A stretch of DNA of 64,000 nucleotides from Pseudomonadota bacterium (GCA_020161775.1 JAIUOW010000009.1:62001-126000); one strand, 5' to 3'. Counted from the first letter of the stretch, positions 19,095-30,371 are shown. The notes: generated by a model not told the origin, from the sequence alone. Program-made: numbers and translations.

Positions 19095-20339
19095 TCAGGG
19101 CACGCGCTTGAACACCAAGGTTCCGTTGGTGCCACCGAATCCGAAATTGTTCTTCACGGCCACATCGATCTTGAGGTCGCGCGCCTCGTTGGCGCAGTAG
19201 TCCAGGTCACATTCCGGATCCTGGTCGAAGATGTTGATCGTTGGCGGACTTTTCTGGTGATGCACCGCCAGTACGGTGAATACCGATTCAATGCCACCGG
19301 CACCACCCAGCAGGTGACCGGTCATGGACTTGGTCGAATTGACCACGATTTTTTTCGCGTGATCGCCCAAAGCGGCCTTGATGGCATTGGTTTCGTTCAG
19401 GTCGCCCAGCGGGGTGGACGTGCCGTGCGCATTGAGGTAGTTCACCTCGTCGGCATTGACGCCGGCGTTCTTCAGCGCCATGACCATGGAGCGGCGGGGG
19501 CCGTCCACATCCGGCGCGGTCATGTGGAAGGCATCTGCGCTCATGCCAAAACCAGCCAGTTCGGCATAGATTCTGGCGCCGCGCGCCTTGGCGTGTTCGT
19601 ACTCTTCCAGCACCAGCACGCCGCCACCTTCGCCGAGCACGAAGCCGTCGCGGCCCTTGTCCCAGGGGCGGGAGGCTGTCTTGGGGTCGTCATTGCGGGT
19701 GGACAGCGCGCGCGCCGCGGCAAAGCCGCCGATGCCGAGGGGGGACACGGTGGACTCCGCGCCGCCGGCAATCATGACGTCGGCGTCACCATAGGCAATC
19801 ATCCGCGCCGACAGACCAATGGCATGCAGGCCCGTGGTACAGGCTGTCACTACGGCGATGTTGGGGCCCTTGAAACCATACTTGATGGAAACATGGCCTG
19901 AAATCATGTTGATGATCGAGGCCGGCACAAAAAACGGCGAAATACGCCGCGGCCCCCGATTGGTCAGCTCGGCGTGCGTCTGCTCGATCATCGGCAAGCC
20001 ACCGATGCCCGCGCCGATATTGCACCCGATGCGCGTCGCCAGCTCGTCGTCCAGGGCCTCACCCGTGGGCAGGCCACTGTCGGCAACGGCCTGGATGGCT
20101 GCGGCCATGCCCAGGTGAATGAAACGATCCATGTGCCGGGCTTCTTTTTCGGGAATGTAGTCCCCGATGTTCAGGCCCTTGACCTCGCCTGCGAATTTGC
20201 AGGCAAACGCACTCGCATCGAACTGCGTGATGAGGTCAATGCCGGGCGTGCCAGCAAGCAGGTTGGCCCAGGATTGCGCCACCGTGTTACCCACGGGGCT
20301 GACACAACCCAGACCGGTCACAACGACGCGGCGAGACAT
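19095..20339 (-). CDS. fabF: 3-oxoacyl-ACP synthase II
   Basis: The 414-residue condensing enzyme elongates acyl-ACP with malonyl-ACP. The catalytic triad is Cys167 (TACTTG), His305 ([11 protein letters not shown]) and His342 ([11 protein letters not shown]). It follows acpP by 28 bases in the classical fab cluster. FabF is known for making cis-vaccenate at low temperature in Escherichia coli; that property is not deducible here. Confidence 0.97.
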   Translation of the reverse strand: MSRRVVVTGLGCVSPVGNTVAQSWANLLAGTPGIDLITQFDASAFACKFAGEVKGLNIGDYIPEKEARHMDRFIHLGMAAAIQAVADSGLPTGEALDDELATRIGCNIGAGIGGLPMIEQTHAELTNRGPRRISPFFVPASIINMISGHVSIKYGFKGPNIAVVTACTTGLHAIGLSARMIAYGDADVMIAGGAESTVSPLGIGGFAAARALSTRNDDPKTASRPWDKGRDGFVLGEGGGVLVLEEYEHAKARGARIYAELAGFGMSADAFHMTAPDVDGPRRSMVMALKNAGVNADEVNYLNAHGTSTPLGDLNETNAIKAALGDHAKKIVVNSTKSMTGHLLGGAGGIESVFTVLAVHHQKSPPTINIFDQDPECDLDYCANEARDLKIDVAVKNNFGFGGTNGTLVFKRVP

Positions 20340-20367
20340 GCGCTAGAACCTCTTGATGGGCCTGTGA

Positions 20368-21464
<1,097 letters not shown>

Positions 21465-21472
<8 letters not shown>

Positions 21473-22406
21473 TGAGAAGACCTTTCGCTTCAGCCAGGCT
21501 GGCCGGGTCATATACCGCCAGGCCGGTCAGGCCGGCGTCGATACGCTTGACCATGCCCGCCAGCACCTTGCCGGGCCCGCATTCGACCACACAGGAAATT
21601 CCACGCGCCTGGATGGCCTGGATACATTCGACCCAGCGTACCGGGCCAAAAGCCTGGCGATACAGCGCATCACGAATGCGGTCAGCATCCACTTCCAGCG
21701 CAACGTCGATGTTGTTGATCACGGGGATGCGCGGCTCGCCGAGTTCCAGGGATTCGAGCCGCTCACGCAGGCGCTCGGCGGCCGGCTTCATCAGGCTGGA
21801 GTGAAAAGGCGCAGACACCGGCAAAGGCAACGCACGCTTGGCACCTGCCGCCTTCAGGGCTTCGCAGGCCTTTTCAACGCCAGCCTTGCTGCCCGCGATC
21901 ACGGTCTGCAGCGGGTCATTGAAGTTGACGGCCTCGGCCACCTCGCCGGTGGCCTGCATGGTCGCTTCACAAACCGCCCGCACCTTGCCGGATTCCATTC
22001 CCAGAATGGCAGCCATGGCGCCGGTGCCCACCGGCACCGCATCCTGCATGGCCTGCGCCCGAAAGCGCACCAGCGGCGCAGCCTGGGCCAGCGTCAGGAC
22101 CCCTGAGGCCACCAGCGCCGAGTATTCACCCAGCGAATGGCCCGCCACCACGGACGGCACCTCGCCGCCTTCGGCAAGCCACGCACGGTAAGCCGCCACG
22201 CCGGCAACCAGCATCACCGGCTGGGTGTTGGTCGTCAGCGCCAGCGCCTCCTTGGGGCCCTCGTGAATCAGGCGGGCGACATCTTCACCCAAGGCATCGC
22301 TGGCTTCGGCCAGCGTCTGCCGCACCACGGGGTGGTCGCCCCAGCCGTCCAGCATGCCTACGGACTGCGAGCCTTGCCCCGGAAATACAAAAGCAAATGA
22401 CTTCAT
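21465..22406 (-). CDS. fabD: Malonyl-CoA:ACP transacylase
   Basis: This 313-residue enzyme loads malonyl groups onto AcpP. It starts with the FPGQGSQ box (8-14), and the active serine is Ser91 in GHSLGE, with the later catalytic His in FHS (PVSAPFHSSLM). It lies 3 bases after fabH and overlaps fabG, so the three are translated from one message. Confidence 0.97.
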
Positions 22407-22409
22407 GGA

Positions 22410-23387
22410 TCAGTACTTGAGAAGGACAGCGCCCCAGGTAAAGCCACCGCCAACGCCCTCCAGCATGAGGGTGTCGCCTTTGCGGATCTGCCCGGCGCGA
22501 ACCGCGGCGTCCATCGCCAGCGGGATGGATGCTGCCGAGGTGTTGCCGTGCTGGTCCACCGTCACCACGACCTTGGACAGAGGCAGCTTCAGCTTTTTTG
22601 CGGTGCTTTGCATGATGCGGATGTTGGCCTGGTGCGGAATCAGCCAGTCAATATCTGCGTCCTGCAGGCCGGCCTTGGCCAGCGTGGCGCGGGCGGAGTC
22701 TTCCAGCACGCCCACCGCCAGTTTGAAAACCGCCTGGCCGTCCATCTTCAGCAACGGATCACCCAGAACCTTGCCGCCAGACACGGTGCCTGGCACACAC
22801 AGAATACTGGCGTGCTTGCCATCCGCATGCAGGTCGGTGGCCAGGATGCCTGGCGTTTCAGAGGCCTCCAGCACGACGGCACCCGCGCCATCACCAAACA
22901 GGACGCAGGTGGTACGGTCGCTGAAATCCAGGATACGTGAAAAAACTTCGGCGCCAATCACCAGCGCCTTGCTGGCCGTGCCCGTCTTGATCAACGAGTC
23001 CGCCACGGTCAATGCATAGACAAAGCCGCTGCACACGGCCTGCACATCAAAAGCAGGGCAACCGGCGATACCCAGCTTGTGCTGCAGGATGGTCGCCGTG
23101 GACGGGAACACCATGTCGGGCGTGGAGGTCGCCACGATGATGAGATCGATGTCCGACGCCTGGAGCCCCGCGGCCTGCAGCGCATTGCGCGCGGCCTGCA
23201 GCCCAAGGTCGCTGCTGGACACATCGGGGGCCGCAAAGTGGCGCGCGCGAATGCCTGTGCGTTCCACGATCCATTCATCGCTGGTTTCAACACCCTTGGC
23301 AGCCAGCTCGGCGGCCAGGTCGGCGTTGGTCAGCCGGCGCGGCGGCAGATAGCTGCCGGTGCCGGTGATGCGGGAATAACGGTTCAT
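22410..23387 (-). CDS. fabH: 3-oxoacyl-ACP synthase III
   Basis: The 325-residue enzyme starts fatty acid synthesis from acetyl-CoA and malonyl-ACP. The Cys119 (AVCSG), His252 (PHQANIRI) and Asn282 (GNTSAAS) triad identifies FabH rather than FabB/F. Its start shares one base with the plsX stop. The order plsX-fabH-fabD-fabG-acpP-fabF is the standard proteobacterial cluster. Confidence 0.97.
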   Translation of the reverse strand: MNRYSRITGTGSYLPPRRLTNADLAAELAAKGVETSDEWIVERTGIRARHFAAPDVSSSDLGLQAARNALQAAGLQASDIDLIIVATSTPDMVFPSTATILQHKLGIAGCPAFDVQAVCSGFVYALTVADSLIKTGTASKALVIGAEVFSRILDFSDRTTCVLFGDGAGAVVLEASETPGILATDLHADGKHASILCVPGTVSGGKVLGDPLLKMDGQAVFKLAVGVLEDSARATLAKAGLQDADIDWLIPHQANIRIMQSTAKKLKLPLSKVVVTVDQHGNTSAASIPLAMDAAVRAGQIRKGDTLMLEGVGGGFTWGAVLLKY

Positions 23388-24439
23388 CAGGTCAGGGTAG
23401 CCGCTTCCGGGGCCTGCACCAGCGCTTCGGCACTCTTCAGTAGTGGCGCTGCGTGCGCAATGCGGGCCTGGACGCGATCCAGTAATTGGTGTCGGGCTGC
23501 ATCATACGCCCGGTTCAAGGCCTGCTCGAACGCCAGCTCATCGGCCGAACCATGGCTCTTGAACACCAGTCCGCGCAGGCCCAAAAGGGCTGCGCCGTTG
23601 TAGCGGCGATGGTCAACCCGGTTTTTAAATGAAGATAGGACCGGATAAGCAATGATGGCGGCAATTTTTGCAAACACGTTGCGCGAAAATTCGGCCCTCA
23701 AGAACCCGCCGATCATCGAAGCCAGGCCCTCGCTCGCCTTCAGCGCCACATTTCCCACAAAGCCATCGCACACCACGATTTCCGTGGTTCCCTTGAAAAT
23801 ATCGTTGCCCTCGACATTTCCGTAAAAATTCAGATCCCCAGAATTGGCAGCAGATCGCAGAAGTTCACCCGCCTTTTTTATGGTTTCGCCACCTTTAATG
23901 ACCTCTTCACCAATATTCAGCAAGCCGACAGAGGGGTTCTGGTTGTCATTGAGCGCAGACACCAGCGCTGAACCCATCACGGCAAACTGCAGCAGGTGTT
24001 CAGGGGTGCAATCCACATTGGCGCCAAGATCCAGCACAGTGGTCGCACCACCGGTGGCATTAGGTAACTGCGTGGCAATGGCCGGCCGGTCTATACCATC
24101 CACGGTTTTCAACAGGTAGCGCGCGATCGCCATCAGCGCGCCGGTGTTCCCGGCCGACAGGGCCGCCTGGGCAGCGCCATCCTTAACCTGCTGAATCGCC
24201 ACGCGCATGGACGAATCCTTCTTGCGGCGCAGCGCCACTTCAACGGGGTCGTCCATGGCGACCACCTCAGTGGCAGCCACCACGCTGGCCCGCTCGTGCG
24301 TGAACGCGCCCAGGGCAGCAGCTTGCCCGACCAGCAGCAGGCGGGCGTCAGGGTGGGAATCAAGAAACTGGCGGCACGCGGTGAGCGTGACGCGGGGGCC
24401 GTGGTCTCCCCCCATGCAATCGACGGCCAGAGTAATCAT
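23387..24439 (-). CDS. plsX: Phosphate acyltransferase PlsX
   Basis: This 350-residue enzyme converts acyl-ACP to acyl phosphate, the donor for glycerol-3-phosphate acylation in phospholipid synthesis. The N-terminus [14 protein letters not shown] is the family signature, and [14 protein letters not shown] follows. ATG at 24439 gives the usual N-terminus; a start three codons upstream is also in frame. It follows rpmF by about 100 bases. Confidence 0.96.
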   Translation of the reverse strand: MITLAVDCMGGDHGPRVTLTACRQFLDSHPDARLLLVGQAAALGAFTHERASVVAATEVVAMDDPVEVALRRKKDSSMRVAIQQVKDGAAQAALSAGNTGALMAIARYLLKTVDGIDRPAIATQLPNATGGATTVLDLGANVDCTPEHLLQFAVMGSALVSALNDNQNPSVGLLNIGEEVIKGGETIKKAGELLRSAANSGDLNFYGNVEGNDIFKGTTEIVVCDGFVGNVALKASEGLASMIGGFLRAEFSRNVFAKIAAIIAYPVLSSFKNRVDHRRYNGAALLGLRGLVFKSHGSADELAFEQALNRAYDAARHQLLDRVQARIAHAAPLLKSAEALVQAPEAATLT

Positions 24440-24484
24440 GGGACCCAACTGTAGAGCACGACGCGGGGGCGGCCATCAAGACAA

Positions 24485-24518
24485 AGGCCCGTAGCCGCAG
24501 AAATGCAGCGCCGGGCCT
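24485..24518 (-). terminator. Hairpin between rpmF and plsX, possible attenuator
   Basis: AGGCCCG (24512-24518 read on the minus strand) pairs with CGGGCCT (24485-24491), followed by a weak T-rich stretch on that strand. Its place just after rpmF suits partial termination that would set a high rpmF to plsX ratio. Confidence 0.35.
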
Positions 24519-24537
24519 CTGGATGGAAAGAACGGAA

Positions 24538-24720
24538 TCAGGCTTCGGACTTGGTCTTCAGCACTTTGCGGCCACGGTAAAAGCCATTGGGGCTGATGTG
24601 ATGGCGCAGGTGGGTTTCGCCCGTGGTGGGTTCAACGGCAATGCCCGGCACATTCAGGGCATTGTGCGAGCGGTGCATGCCACGCTTGGACGGAGACTTT
24701 TTGTTCTGCTGGACGGCCAT
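24538..24720 (-). CDS. rpmF: 50S ribosomal protein L32
   Basis: This is a 60-residue basic ribosomal protein starting [19 protein letters not shown] and containing [14 protein letters not shown]. The zinc-coordinating cysteines of some L32 proteins are absent, as in the cysteine-free type. The yceD-rpmF-plsX order is conserved. A consensus TATAAT on this strand lies about 115 bases upstream. Confidence 0.97.
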   Translation of the reverse strand: MAVQQNKKSPSKRGMHRSHNALNVPGIAVEPTTGETHLRHHISPNGFYRGRKVLKTKSEA

Positions 24721-24833
24721 GAGGGCTCCTGGAGAAATGGCTGCTGCGATGAAGCGCAACAAGCGGGTTAAATGTTGGACAGAAGTCGGTTCAGCCGCGC
24801 AAATCGGTTGGGGCGAAGTACGCGAAGCCCACG

Positions 24834-24861
24834 ATTATAGCCCAACTTGTTGATTTAATTG
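24834..24861 (-). promoter_or_regulatory. Putative sigma-70 promoter for rpmF-plsX-fab
   Basis: The minus strand carries a consensus TATAAT (24839-24834), with only a weak -35 candidate (GCAATT) 17 bases upstream. It lies in the yceD-rpmF gap at the head of the ribosomal-protein and fatty-acid genes. Confidence 0.45.
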
Positions 24862-25403
24862 CCTTTATCGGCCTTGAGCTTTTGCAGGGCTGCAAATGGA
24901 TGAGGCTTTGCCGCAGCCTGCGCCTCGAATTCGGCGTCAGTGGCCACCAACTTCACCTCTGTTGGACACACCTCATGGCGCGGAACGGCCGGCATCTCCA
25001 TCAGCAGCTCATCCTCCACCAGTTCCACCAGATCAAATTCACGGCTGAGCACCAGCAGATCCTCTTCGGACTCATCGTCCTGCGCCAGGGCGGTGGCTTC
25101 ATCGGCCACGAAACGGAATGCGCGATCCACCGTCAGGGTCACATCCACGGGCGCCAGGCAACGCTGGCAGGTCAGTGGAAGCACCGCGCTGGCTTTCAGG
25201 TGCAGCCAGACCTGCGGATCACCCCCGGTCACGGCCACGGCCTGCCCCTGCGCTGTCCACTGCACGGGCAAATCGGCACCCTCGCCCCGTGTTTCGTCCA
25301 GCAGGCGGCTGCGCTGGCGCAGGGGTTCACGCCCCGCCAGACTGGCGCCCTCGCGCGCGAAGGCCGCCACGTCCAGCCTGCTGGCCACAAACTCTTTGCT
25401 CAT
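24855..25403 (-). CDS. yceD: DUF177 / YceD family protein, 23S rRNA accumulation
   Basis: The 182-residue protein has the YceD/DUF177 pattern, with a CQRC pair in LPLTCQRCLAPVDVTL and a second acidic segment around LAQDDESEEDLLVLS. E. coli YceD is reported to affect 23S rRNA levels, and plant homologues act on chloroplast 23S rRNA; the exact activity is unclear. It is the first gene of the minus-strand block and lies upstream of rpmF, its standard neighbour. Confidence 0.88.
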   Translation of the reverse strand: MSKEFVASRLDVAAFAREGASLAGREPLRQRSRLLDETRGEGADLPVQWTAQGQAVAVTGGDPQVWLHLKASAVLPLTCQRCLAPVDVTLTVDRAFRFVADEATALAQDDESEEDLLVLSREFDLVELVEDELLMEMPAVPRHEVCPTEVKLVATDAEFEAQAAAKPHPFAALQKLKADKGN

Positions 25404-25428
25404 GAGCCCAGTGTAAGAGAATCACCGC

Positions 25429-26025
25429 ATGCCCAGCCCCCAAGACCGTACGCTCATCCTTGGCTCCACCTCGCGCTACCGCCATGAACTGCTGTCGCGG
25501 TTGCGCCTGCCGTTCGAGGTGGCGTCACCCGACGTCGATGAGACGCCGCACGCCGGGGAAGCGCCCCGGGCCCTGGCGCTGCGCCTGGCGCTGGCCAAGG
25601 CACGCGCCGTGGCTGCGCGCTTTCCGCAAGCCGTGGTCATCGGCTCCGACCAGGTGGCCGACTTGGCCGGGCAGGCGCTGGGCAAGCCCGGTGACCATGC
25701 GCGGGCGACGGCGCAACTTCGCAGCATGCGGGGCCAGACCGTGGTGTTCCAGACGGCCGTGGCCGTGGCGTGCCTGGACAGCGGGTTTGAAGAAGTGGAC
25801 ATCGCCGCCGTGCAAGTGCGCTTTCGGGATCTGGACGACGCCGAAATCGAGGCTTACCTGCAGGCGGAACAGCCCTACGACTGCGCCGGCAGCGCCAAGA
25901 GTGAGGGCCTGGGCATCGCATTGCTGGCATCCATTGAGAACGACGACCCCACCGCCCTGGTGGGGCTGCCACTCATCCGCACCTGCCGCATGATCCGCGC
26001 GGCCGGCATCCAGGTGCTGTCATGA
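25429..26025 (+). CDS. Maf-like nucleotide pyrophosphatase, YceF type
   Basis: This 198-residue Maf-family hydrolase cleaves non-canonical nucleoside triphosphates. Motifs are LGSTSRYRHELL (11-22), the DVDETP loop (35-40) and GSDQ with Asp74 as catalytic acid. The CAGSAKSEGLGI segment resembles YceF, the m7GTP-preferring branch, more than the dTTP/UTP branch. It is divergent from yceD with a 25-base gap and overlaps the next gene by 4 bases. Confidence 0.9.
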   Translation: MPSPQDRTLILGSTSRYRHELLSRLRLPFEVASPDVDETPHAGEAPRALALRLALAKARAVAARFPQAVVIGSDQVADLAGQALGKPGDHARATAQLRSMRGQTVVFQTAVAVACLDSGFEEVDIAAVQVRFRDLDDAEIEAYLQAEQPYDCAGSAKSEGLGIALLASIENDDPTALVGLPLIRTCRMIRAAGIQVLS

Positions 26026-26786
26026 GCGCCACCAAGGGCCGCCTCTACCTGGTACCCGCGCCACTGGACTTTGGCTGCGACAGCCAGGCAAACCTGTCCG
26101 ACACGCTGCCCATGGCCACGCTGCAGGTGGCTGCCCGCCTGGGCCACTGGATCTGCGAGAGCGCCAAAACCACGCGTGCCTACCTCAAGCGGGTGAACGA
26201 CATCGCGCCACTGGCGCAGCCGTTGCAGGCGCTGAGCCTTCAGGAACTGCCACGCGACGTCCACAAGAAAGGCGATCTGGCCGCCCCGTTTGACGCGCGT
26301 CCCCTGCTGGCACCGGCCCTCCAAGGCCAGGACATGGGTCTGGTCAGTGAAGCCGGCATGCCAGCGGTCGCGGACCCGGGCTCGTCCGTCGTGCGCGCCG
26401 CCCATGACCTGGGCATTGAGGTCGTGCCGCTGGTCGGGCCGGTGTCGTTGCTGCTGGCGCTGGCGGCCAGCGGTCTCAACGGGCAGAACTTCGCTTTTGT
26501 GGGCTACCTGCCGCAAGACGCGGCGCAGCGCAGCCGCCGGCTGCGCGAACTGGAATCATTGGCGCTCAAGAGCGCGCAGACGCAGCTGTTCATTGAAACA
26601 CCTTACCGCAACACAGCTCTGTGGCAGGCCCTGCTGCAGACGCTGCAGCACAACACCCGGCTGGCAGTCAGCAGCGGCCTGACGCTGGCCTCGGCCCACA
26701 GCCGCAGCGACACGGTGAAGGGCTGGAAGCACAAGCCGCAGCCCGTGGCCAATGACACGCCAGCGGTGTACCTGATCGGCCGGTAG
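26022..26786 (+). CDS. RsmI-like SAM-dependent (tetrapyrrole-methylase fold) methyltransferase
   Basis: The 254-residue protein has the two-domain fold of the RsmI/tetrapyrrole methylase family: LYLVPAPL at 8-15, LVSEAGMPAVADPGS near 107-121 and GPVSLLLALAASGL. It is shorter than RsmI (about 280-290 residues), and its C-terminus ends soon after the SGLTL/NDTPAVYLIGR segment. The neighbouring branch of the family is annotated only as SAM methyltransferase, so methylation of C1402 of 16S rRNA is not certain. It is translationally coupled to maf. Confidence 0.8.
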   Translation: MSATKGRLYLVPAPLDFGCDSQANLSDTLPMATLQVAARLGHWICESAKTTRAYLKRVNDIAPLAQPLQALSLQELPRDVHKKGDLAAPFDARPLLAPALQGQDMGLVSEAGMPAVADPGSSVVRAAHDLGIEVVPLVGPVSLLLALAASGLNGQNFAFVGYLPQDAAQRSRRLRELESLALKSAQTQLFIETPYRNTALWQALLQTLQHNTRLAVSSGLTLASAHSRSDTVKGWKHKPQPVANDTPAVYLIGR

Positions 26787-26836
26787 GCGGCCGGGGCTGA
26801 GCCGCTTACCGTTTGTTTGCCCCTCGCGATCCCGCT

Positions 26837-27865
26837 TCAGCGGATGGCAGGCAACGTCTTCAATGCGCGCACGGCACCTTCGCCCACGGCCGCGCCAAAT
26901 TTCTTGGCCAGCCGTTCGGCCACGTTGTCACGCCGCGTGTAGTCCACCAGGTCCTCGGCCTTGACCACCTCACGGGCCACGTAGTCCAGGTTGCCCAGTT
27001 GGTCGGCCAGGCCGAGTTCAATGGATTGCTGGCCCGTCCAGAACAGCCCGCTGAACAGTTCGGGCGAGTCCTTGAGCCGTTTGCCACGACCGGCCTTGAC
27101 GGTGTCAATGAACTGCTGGTGGATCTGGTCCAGCATCGCCTGCGCGTAGGCGCGGTGCTTTTCCGTCTGCGGGCTGAAAGGGTCCAGGAAGCCCTTGTTT
27201 TCTCCGGCCGTCATCAGCCGGCGCTCCACGCCCAGCTTGTCCATGAGGCCGGTAAAGCCGAAGCCGTCCATCAGCACGCCGATGCTGCCGACAATGCTGG
27301 CCTTGTCCACGAAGATGCGGTCGGACGCGGCGGCGATGTAATACGCCGCCGACGCGCAGGACTCTTCCACCACCGCATAGACAGGCTTCTTGTACAGCGT
27401 CTTGAGACGGCGGACTTCGTCATTGATGATGCCGGCCTGCACCGGGCTGCCGCCGGGCGAATTGATCAGCAGCACCACGGCCTTGGCGCCTTCGTCCTCA
27501 AACGCGGCGCGCATGGCTGCAACGATGAATTCAGCGCTGGCTTCGGTGTCGGCGGCGATTTCGCCCTTGATTTCCACCACCGCGGTATGGGGCAGGCTTT
27601 TGTCGGTGGACGGCCCGCCACGGAACATCAGCATCCAGATCAGCACCACAAAGAATGCCAGCCAGGCCAGCCGCACAAAGCTGCGCCAGCGGCGGGCCGC
27701 ACGCTGCTCCTGCAGCGCCGCAAAGGCCAGGCGCTCCAGCGCCGATCGCTCCCAGCCCACCGCCTCGGCGGGCGCCGTGGATGCTTTTGCGGCTTCGGGA
27801 GCCGAAGGCGCTGGCGGCAGCCCGTCGTCGGGCGTGGGGCTGCCAGGGGATTGGTTGTCGTTCAT
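26837..27865 (-). CDS. sppA: S49-family signal peptide peptidase, single-domain SppA type
   Basis: This 342-residue membrane protease degrades leftover signal peptides. A Pro/Ala-rich cytoplasmic start is followed by one transmembrane helix (about 64-81). The catalytic pair is Ser172 (ESCASAAYYIA) and Lys224 (AGENKGF), 52 residues apart as in Bacillus SppA. SPGGSP (136-141) and GSIGVLMDG are also typical. It starts 1 base after the Rieske gene in the rluC-gph-Rieske-sppA operon. Confidence 0.92.
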   Translation of the reverse strand: MNDNQSPGSPTPDDGLPPAPSAPEAAKASTAPAEAVGWERSALERLAFAALQEQRAARRWRSFVRLAWLAFFVVLIWMLMFRGGPSTDKSLPHTAVVEIKGEIAADTEASAEFIVAAMRAAFEDEGAKAVVLLINSPGGSPVQAGIINDEVRRLKTLYKKPVYAVVEESCASAAYYIAAASDRIFVDKASIVGSIGVLMDGFGFTGLMDKLGVERRLMTAGENKGFLDPFSPQTEKHRAYAQAMLDQIHQQFIDTVKAGRGKRLKDSPELFSGLFWTGQQSIELGLADQLGNLDYVAREVVKAEDLVDYTRRDNVAERLAKKFGAAVGEGAVRALKTLPAIR

Positions 27866-27866
27866 G

Positions 27867-28232
27867 TCAGAAGGCTACGGGTTTCAGGTTGAAGGCAGTA
27901 TGCCAGTGGACCACGCCGTCATGTTCACTCAGGGCGATCTTCACCAGGCCGCCGCGGCAGGGCCCGCCGCCACAGGCGCCGGTATCGGGCTGGTACGCCG
28001 CGCCATGGGTGGCGCACAGCAACCATTGGCCGGTGTCGTCGAAAAACCGGTTGGGCTGGTAGTCCAGTTCCATGGCGACATGGGTGCAACGGTTCAGATA
28101 GGCATGCACGGCGCCCCGGTAGCGCACGGCAAATGCGCGGCATGTCTGCCCGCCGTACACCACGTCAAACGGCACGGCATCACCGCCGTCCCGCAGGTCT
28201 GCGGACTGGCACAAGGCGATCGCTTCGTCCAT
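27867..28232 (-). CDS. Small Rieske [2Fe-2S] protein
   Basis: The 121-residue protein consists of one Rieske domain with Cys49-x-His51 and Cys73-x2-His76 as cluster ligands (NRCTH and LLCATHG). It has no signal peptide and no oxygenase domain, so it is a soluble electron-transfer or assembly factor. It lies between a phosphatase and SppA, a conserved arrangement in Burkholderiales whose purpose is not known. It is unrelated to the second Rieske gene at 62277. Confidence 0.88.
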   Translation of the reverse strand: MDEAIALCQSADLRDGGDAVPFDVVYGGQTCRAFAVRYRGAVHAYLNRCTHVAMELDYQPNRFFDDTGQWLLCATHGAAYQPDTGACGGGPCRGGLVKIALSEHDGVVHWHTAFNLKPVAF

Positions 28233-28241
28233 GGTGGCACC

Positions 28242-28904
28242 TCAGGCGTTGGCCAGCAGCCACTGGTGCAGCTGGGGCACGGAGTGCGCCACGAAGCGGG
28301 GGTTCAGGGCATGGAACGCATCCGGCTCATGCGCACCATAGCTCACCCCCACGCTGGCACAACCCGCATTCACGGCCATCTGCAGGTCGTGCGTGGTGTC
28401 ACCGATCATCAGGGTGCGCCCGGGCTCCACGCCAAATTCACGCATCAGCTCGTGCAGCATGCGCGGATGCGGCTTGCCAGCGGTTTCGTCGGCCGTGCGC
28501 GAGCCGTCGAACATGCCCCGCAGTTCCACGGCCTGCAGCGCTTCGTCCAGGCCACGCCGGCTCTTGCCCGTTGCCACGGCCAGCAGGTGGTGACGGGCCT
28601 TGAGGTCGGCCAGCAGCGCCAGCACGCCGTCAAACAGGCTGATGTCGTTCTGGTGCTGGACGTAGTGGTGGCGGTAGCGGGCGCCCAGCTCGGGGTATTT
28701 TTCGGGCGGCACATCGGGCGCCGCATGCGCCAGCGCCTGCATCAACCCCATGCCGATCACATAGGCCGCGTCCTTGTCGGACGGCAGGGCGCCGCCCACG
28801 TCCGTCACAGCCCGCTGGATGCAGCGCACGATGATCTTCGTGGAGTCAAAAAGCGTGCCGTCCCAGTCGAAGGCGATGAGGTCAAACTGTCGTTGCTGCG
28901 GCAT
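28242..28904 (-). CDS. gph: HAD-family phosphatase, Gph-like
   Basis: This 220-residue haloacid-dehalogenase hydrolase has the nucleophile Asp13 and Asp15 in FDWDGTLFDS, then ATGKSRRGL, GKPHPRML and MIGDTTHDLQMA (motif III-IV). These fit phosphoglycolate phosphatase-type enzymes, though other phosphoesters are possible. ATG at 28904 overlaps the end of rluC by 23 bases; the longer in-frame start would lie deep inside rluC. Confidence 0.85.
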   Translation of the reverse strand: MPQQRQFDLIAFDWDGTLFDSTKIIVRCIQRAVTDVGGALPSDKDAAYVIGMGLMQALAHAAPDVPPEKYPELGARYRHHYVQHQNDISLFDGVLALLADLKARHHLLAVATGKSRRGLDEALQAVELRGMFDGSRTADETAGKPHPRMLHELMREFGVEPGRTLMIGDTTHDLQMAVNAGCASVGVSYGAHEPDAFHALNPRFVAHSVPQLHQWLLANA

Positions 28905-29865
28905 GGTCCACGAAGTGTTGGAGGTCAGCGGGCAACGGCGCCACAAGCTGCACGCGCTCGCCGGTGACCGGGTGGTTGAACTGTAACCGCCAGGCATGCA
29001 GGAACATGCGCTTCAGGCCCTGCCGGTGCAGGGTTTTGTTGAGCTCGAAATCACCGTATTTGTCGTCGCCCGCGATCGCATGCCCCTGCGACGCCAGATG
29101 CACCCGGATCTGGTGTGTGCGTCCGGTCTTGATCGTGACCTCCAGCAGGCTGAAGCCCGGCAGCCTGCGCGCCACCTTGACGAGCGTGATGGACCGCATG
29201 CCGTCGGGGTCGTCCTTGGCCACCACTTTCACGCGCCGCTCGCCGTCGGCCTGCAGGTATTTGTGCAGTGGCACGTCAATGACCTTGCAGCTGGCCGGCC
29301 ATTCACCGGGCACCAGGGCCAGGTAGGTCTTGCCGGTTTCGCGCTCGCGGAACTGGTCCTGCAGGCGGGTCAGCGCCGAACGCTTGCGCGCCACCAGCAG
29401 GATGCCCGAGGTTTCGCGGTCCAGCCGGTGCACCAGTTCCAGGAACTTCGCCTCCGGACGGGCCTGGCGCAATTGCTCGATGACGCCAAAACTTACGCCA
29501 CTGCCGCCATGCACCGCCACGCCGGCCGGCTTGTCGATGGCCAACACCGCGTCGTCTTCCAGTAGCACGGGGAATTCCCGCGCGGGCGCCGGCCTGGCGG
29601 CCTTGCTGTCCGCCGCCTGCGAGGTGCGCACGGGTGGCACCCGCACCACATCGCCCGCCGACACACGCGTGTCGGCGCCCGCGCGGCCCTTGTTCACCCG
29701 CACTTCGCCGCTGCGGATGATGCGGTACACATGGGTTTTGGGCACGCCCTTGAGATGACGGATCAGGAAGTTGTCCAGCCGCTGCCCGGCTGAATCTTCG
29801 TCGACCGTGACCGATTTCACCCGGGGGCTTGCAGGGGACTCTTCGCCCCCTATAATGTGTTTCAC
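28882..29865 (-). CDS. rluC: 23S rRNA pseudouridine(955/2504/2580) synthase RluC-like
   Basis: The 327-residue enzyme has an N-terminal S4 domain (QRLDNFLIRHLKGVPKTHV) and the catalytic Asp149 in HRLDRETSG. The start is a GTG at 29865, without a strong ribosome-binding site. A GTG 15 codons later is an alternative. A strong plus-strand promoter for rne lies over the first codons of this gene, so the two divergent units overlap. Confidence 0.92.
   Translation of the reverse strand: MKHIIGGEESPASPRVKSVTVDEDSAGQRLDNFLIRHLKGVPKTHVYRIIRSGEVRVNKGRAGADTRVSAGDVVRVPPVRTSQAADSKAARPAPAREFPVLLEDDAVLAIDKPAGVAVHGGSGVSFGVIEQLRQARPEAKFLELVHRLDRETSGILLVARKRSALTRLQDQFRERETGKTYLALVPGEWPASCKVIDVPLHKYLQADGERRVKVVAKDDPDGMRSITLVKVARRLPGFSLLEVTIKTGRTHQIRVHLASQGHAIAGDDKYGDFELNKTLHRQGLKRMFLHAWRLQFNHPVTGERVQLVAPLPADLQHFVDHAAATTV
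29829..29856 (+). promoter_or_regulatory. Strong sigma-70-type promoter, probably for rne
   Basis: TTGCAG (29829-29834), a 16-base spacer and a consensus TATAAT (29851-29856) lie on the plus strand inside the 5' end of rluC. Transcription would start near 29863 and reach the rne ATG after about 510 bases, with no gene between. Confidence 0.6.
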
Positions 29866-30371
29866 TAGCGTAACGCTGTAAGTGGTTGATTTGTCTGGAG
29901 TTTAGTCCACCCCTTCACCACCCGCCACGCTGGAAGGTCGATGCCACTTGTTGCATCGCTTGCAAACTGAAGGCCAACGCCGACAGTGGCACGCGTGGCA
30001 CAAGCCAAGCCGACGCACTGAAACACTGATACGGAATACCTCAGTCCACCAGCTGTTCGCTGGTGGGCGGATCAAAGCGAGAATTTGTTGTGTTGATGAC
30101 GCTTTTGCTTGCCTTCTGGCGGTGGCTGACAGCCCCGCGCCACGGCATGGATGCGTCTGCCGCCCGCCGCTTGCGCGCGCGGGCCGCCACGAAACATGTG
30201 GCGCCCCAGCACCCCGTCCCCCTCGCCCCCATCCATGCGCCCTTGTCCCGCCTGCTGATCTAGTCAGCGGGCGCGACGCTCCGGCAATTCCCTTCGTTTC
30301 ATAGCGCGTCAGTCCGGCATCGTTGCCCGTACAGGGCATGTGATGTTTTGAAGAACGAACAAGGTGACGCC
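29866..30371 (+). other. Long 5' leader of rne
   Basis: No protein gene is supported in these 506 bases. Since a strong promoter precedes them, they are probably the untranslated leader of the RNase E message. In E. coli a 361-base rne leader allows RNase E to regulate its own mRNA, so a similar autoregulatory role is likely by analogy. G+C-rich complementary stretches occur around 30130-30240, but no defined riboswitch class was recognised. Confidence 0.5.
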
